Assembly (NCBI GenBank): GCA_016844565.1
Contig: JAENJB010000072.1
Span: 1-6,507, forward strand
Origin: Dehalococcoidia bacterium
GTDB lineage: Bacteria; Chloroflexota; Dehalococcoidia; JAENJB01
DNA length: 6,507 bases
Reading direction: 5' to 3'
Below, in pieces: positions 6,341 through 6,507 of this stretch (position 1 is the first letter of the stretch; each line of letters begins with the position of its first letter). The notes beneath the pieces were generated by a model. That model saw only the letters and a list, made by a program, of their open reading frames with translations. It was not told where the DNA came from and searched no databases. The position numbers and the translations under genes were made by a program.

Positions 6341-6365
6341 TCCCTCTCCCTTGACGGGAGAGGGA
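6341..6365. repeat. GC-rich palindrome A (10-bp perfect stem)
   Basis: tccctctccc (6341-6350) and gggagaggga (6356-6365) are exact reverse complements around the loop ttgac. There is no T run after it on either strand, so it is not a good intrinsic terminator. A second gggagaggg at 6392-6400 can pair with the same left arm, giving an alternative, larger hairpin. It begins 33 bases after the GNAT stop. I recall similar ccctctccc...gggagaggg units as dispersed repeats in Dehalococcoidia-type genomes; that is from memory only. Confidence 0.75.
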
Positions 6366-6370
6366 TAGAG

Positions 6371-6392
6371 CCTGCCCTGAGCTTGCCGAAGG
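6371..6392. repeat. Dispersed-repeat-like segment between palindrome arms
   Basis: cctgccctgagcttgccgaa (6371-6390) then gg resembles the widespread cctgtcctgagcttgtcgaagg type of intergenic repeat, as I remember it. It sits between two copies of gggagaggg (6356-6364 and 6392-6400), as if inserted into, or fused with, the palindromic element. Only one copy is present in this window, so its repetitive nature is inferred. Confidence 0.45.
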
Positions 6393-6423
6393 GGAGAGGG
6401 TGTACTTTGCAGAGGAGACATCC

Positions 6424-6460
6424 CCCTCTCTCTAACTCTCTCCCTCCAGGGGAGAGAGGG
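6424..6460. repeat. GC-rich palindrome B (related to palindrome A)
   Basis: Two left arms, ccctctctc (6424-6432) and ctctctccc (6436-6444), can each pair perfectly over 9 bp with the right arm region 6450-6460 (gggagagag or gagagaggg). The composition and arm sequence resemble palindrome A at 6341-6365, so both probably belong to one composite dispersed element spanning about 6341-6460. Confidence 0.7.
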
Positions 6461-6464
6461 TTTT
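6436..6464 (+). terminator. Possible rho-independent terminator of the tldD operon
   Basis: The 9-bp stem ctctctccc (6436-6444) / gggagagag (6450-6458) has a 5-base loop and is followed, two bases later, by tttt (6461-6464) and then c. The stem is strong but the T run is short. It lies 128 bases after the GNAT stop and is the only hairpin-plus-T arrangement seen after the operon. It may be a repeat that happens to end transcription. Confidence 0.35.
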
Positions 6465-6479
6465 CATCCTTCGTGGTGT

Positions 6480-6507
6480 CCCGATAGAATCGGGCTTCGT
6501 AATGACA
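6480..6507. repeat. Small hairpin and partial repeat running off the right edge
   Basis: cccgat (6480-6485) and atcggg (6489-6494) form a perfect 6-bp stem with loop aga. The following cttcgtaatgaca (6495-6507) resembles the outer end of copy 1 read on the plus strand (tcgcaatgaca at 1147-1157 in part), with one change. It looks like a diverged or related member of the same dispersed family; only part is in the window. Confidence 0.5.

Larger units (their letters stand above)
6309..6507. other. Gene-free repeat cluster after the operon
   Basis: No convincing coding frame is seen after the GNAT stop. The stretch is made almost entirely of palindrome A, the cctgccctgagc-type segment, palindrome B and the edge hairpin, with short unique spacers (6309-6340, 6401-6421, 6465-6479). 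This is typical of an intergenic repeat island. Confidence 0.7.

Noticed and set aside
6269..6507. Repeat cluster as a CRISPR array
   Set aside because: The repeats differ in sequence and are not evenly spaced by unique spacers, and no cas gene is present.

Overview
The window looks like chromosomal DNA from a GC-rich, probably uncultured bacterium. My best guess is a Chloroflexota lineage near Dehalococcoidia. That guess rests on three things: a tldD/tldE pair followed by a bacterial PAC2-family gene, an archaeal/fungal-type aspartate-semialdehyde dehydrogenase, and dispersed palindromic repeats of a style I recall from such genomes. No 16S or other decisive marker is present, so this is inference.

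Layout. The first 1041 bases hold, on the minus strand, nearly all of an aspartate-semialdehyde dehydrogenase gene (asd); only its extreme C-terminus and stop lie beyond the left edge. A 162-bp divergent intergenic region (1042-1203) follows. It carries a very good sigma70-type promoter for asd, a weaker candidate promoter for the rightward genes, and one copy of a 28-bp dispersed repeat. From 1204 to 6308 five genes run rightward with gaps of 0 to about 9 bases, which looks like one operon: tldD (zinc metallopeptidase subunit), tldE/pmbA (its non-metal paralogue), a PAC2-family protein, a HEAT-repeat protein and a GNAT N-acetyltransferase. The last 200 bases (6309-6507) contain no gene. They hold a cluster of GC-rich palindromes and dispersed repeats, one of which is followed by a short T run and may end the operon.

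How the genes may work together. TldD and TldE families form a heteromeric peptidase that digests unfolded or leader peptides; the zinc ligands are visible in this TldD and absent from this TldE. PAC2-family proteins include archaeal and eukaryotic proteasome assembly chaperones, and HEAT repeats are protein-binding scaffolds. The order peptidase, PAC2, HEAT, acetyltransferase suggests, but does not prove, a small protein-processing or quality-control module. No peptide precursor gene or proteasome subunit is visible. asd is transcribed divergently and belongs to lysine/threonine/methionine biosynthesis, so it is probably functionally separate.

The most unusual features are at the edges of the operon. 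Near-identical 28-bp repeats in inverted orientation bracket it, and the right-hand copy has become the C-terminal codons of the acetyltransferase.
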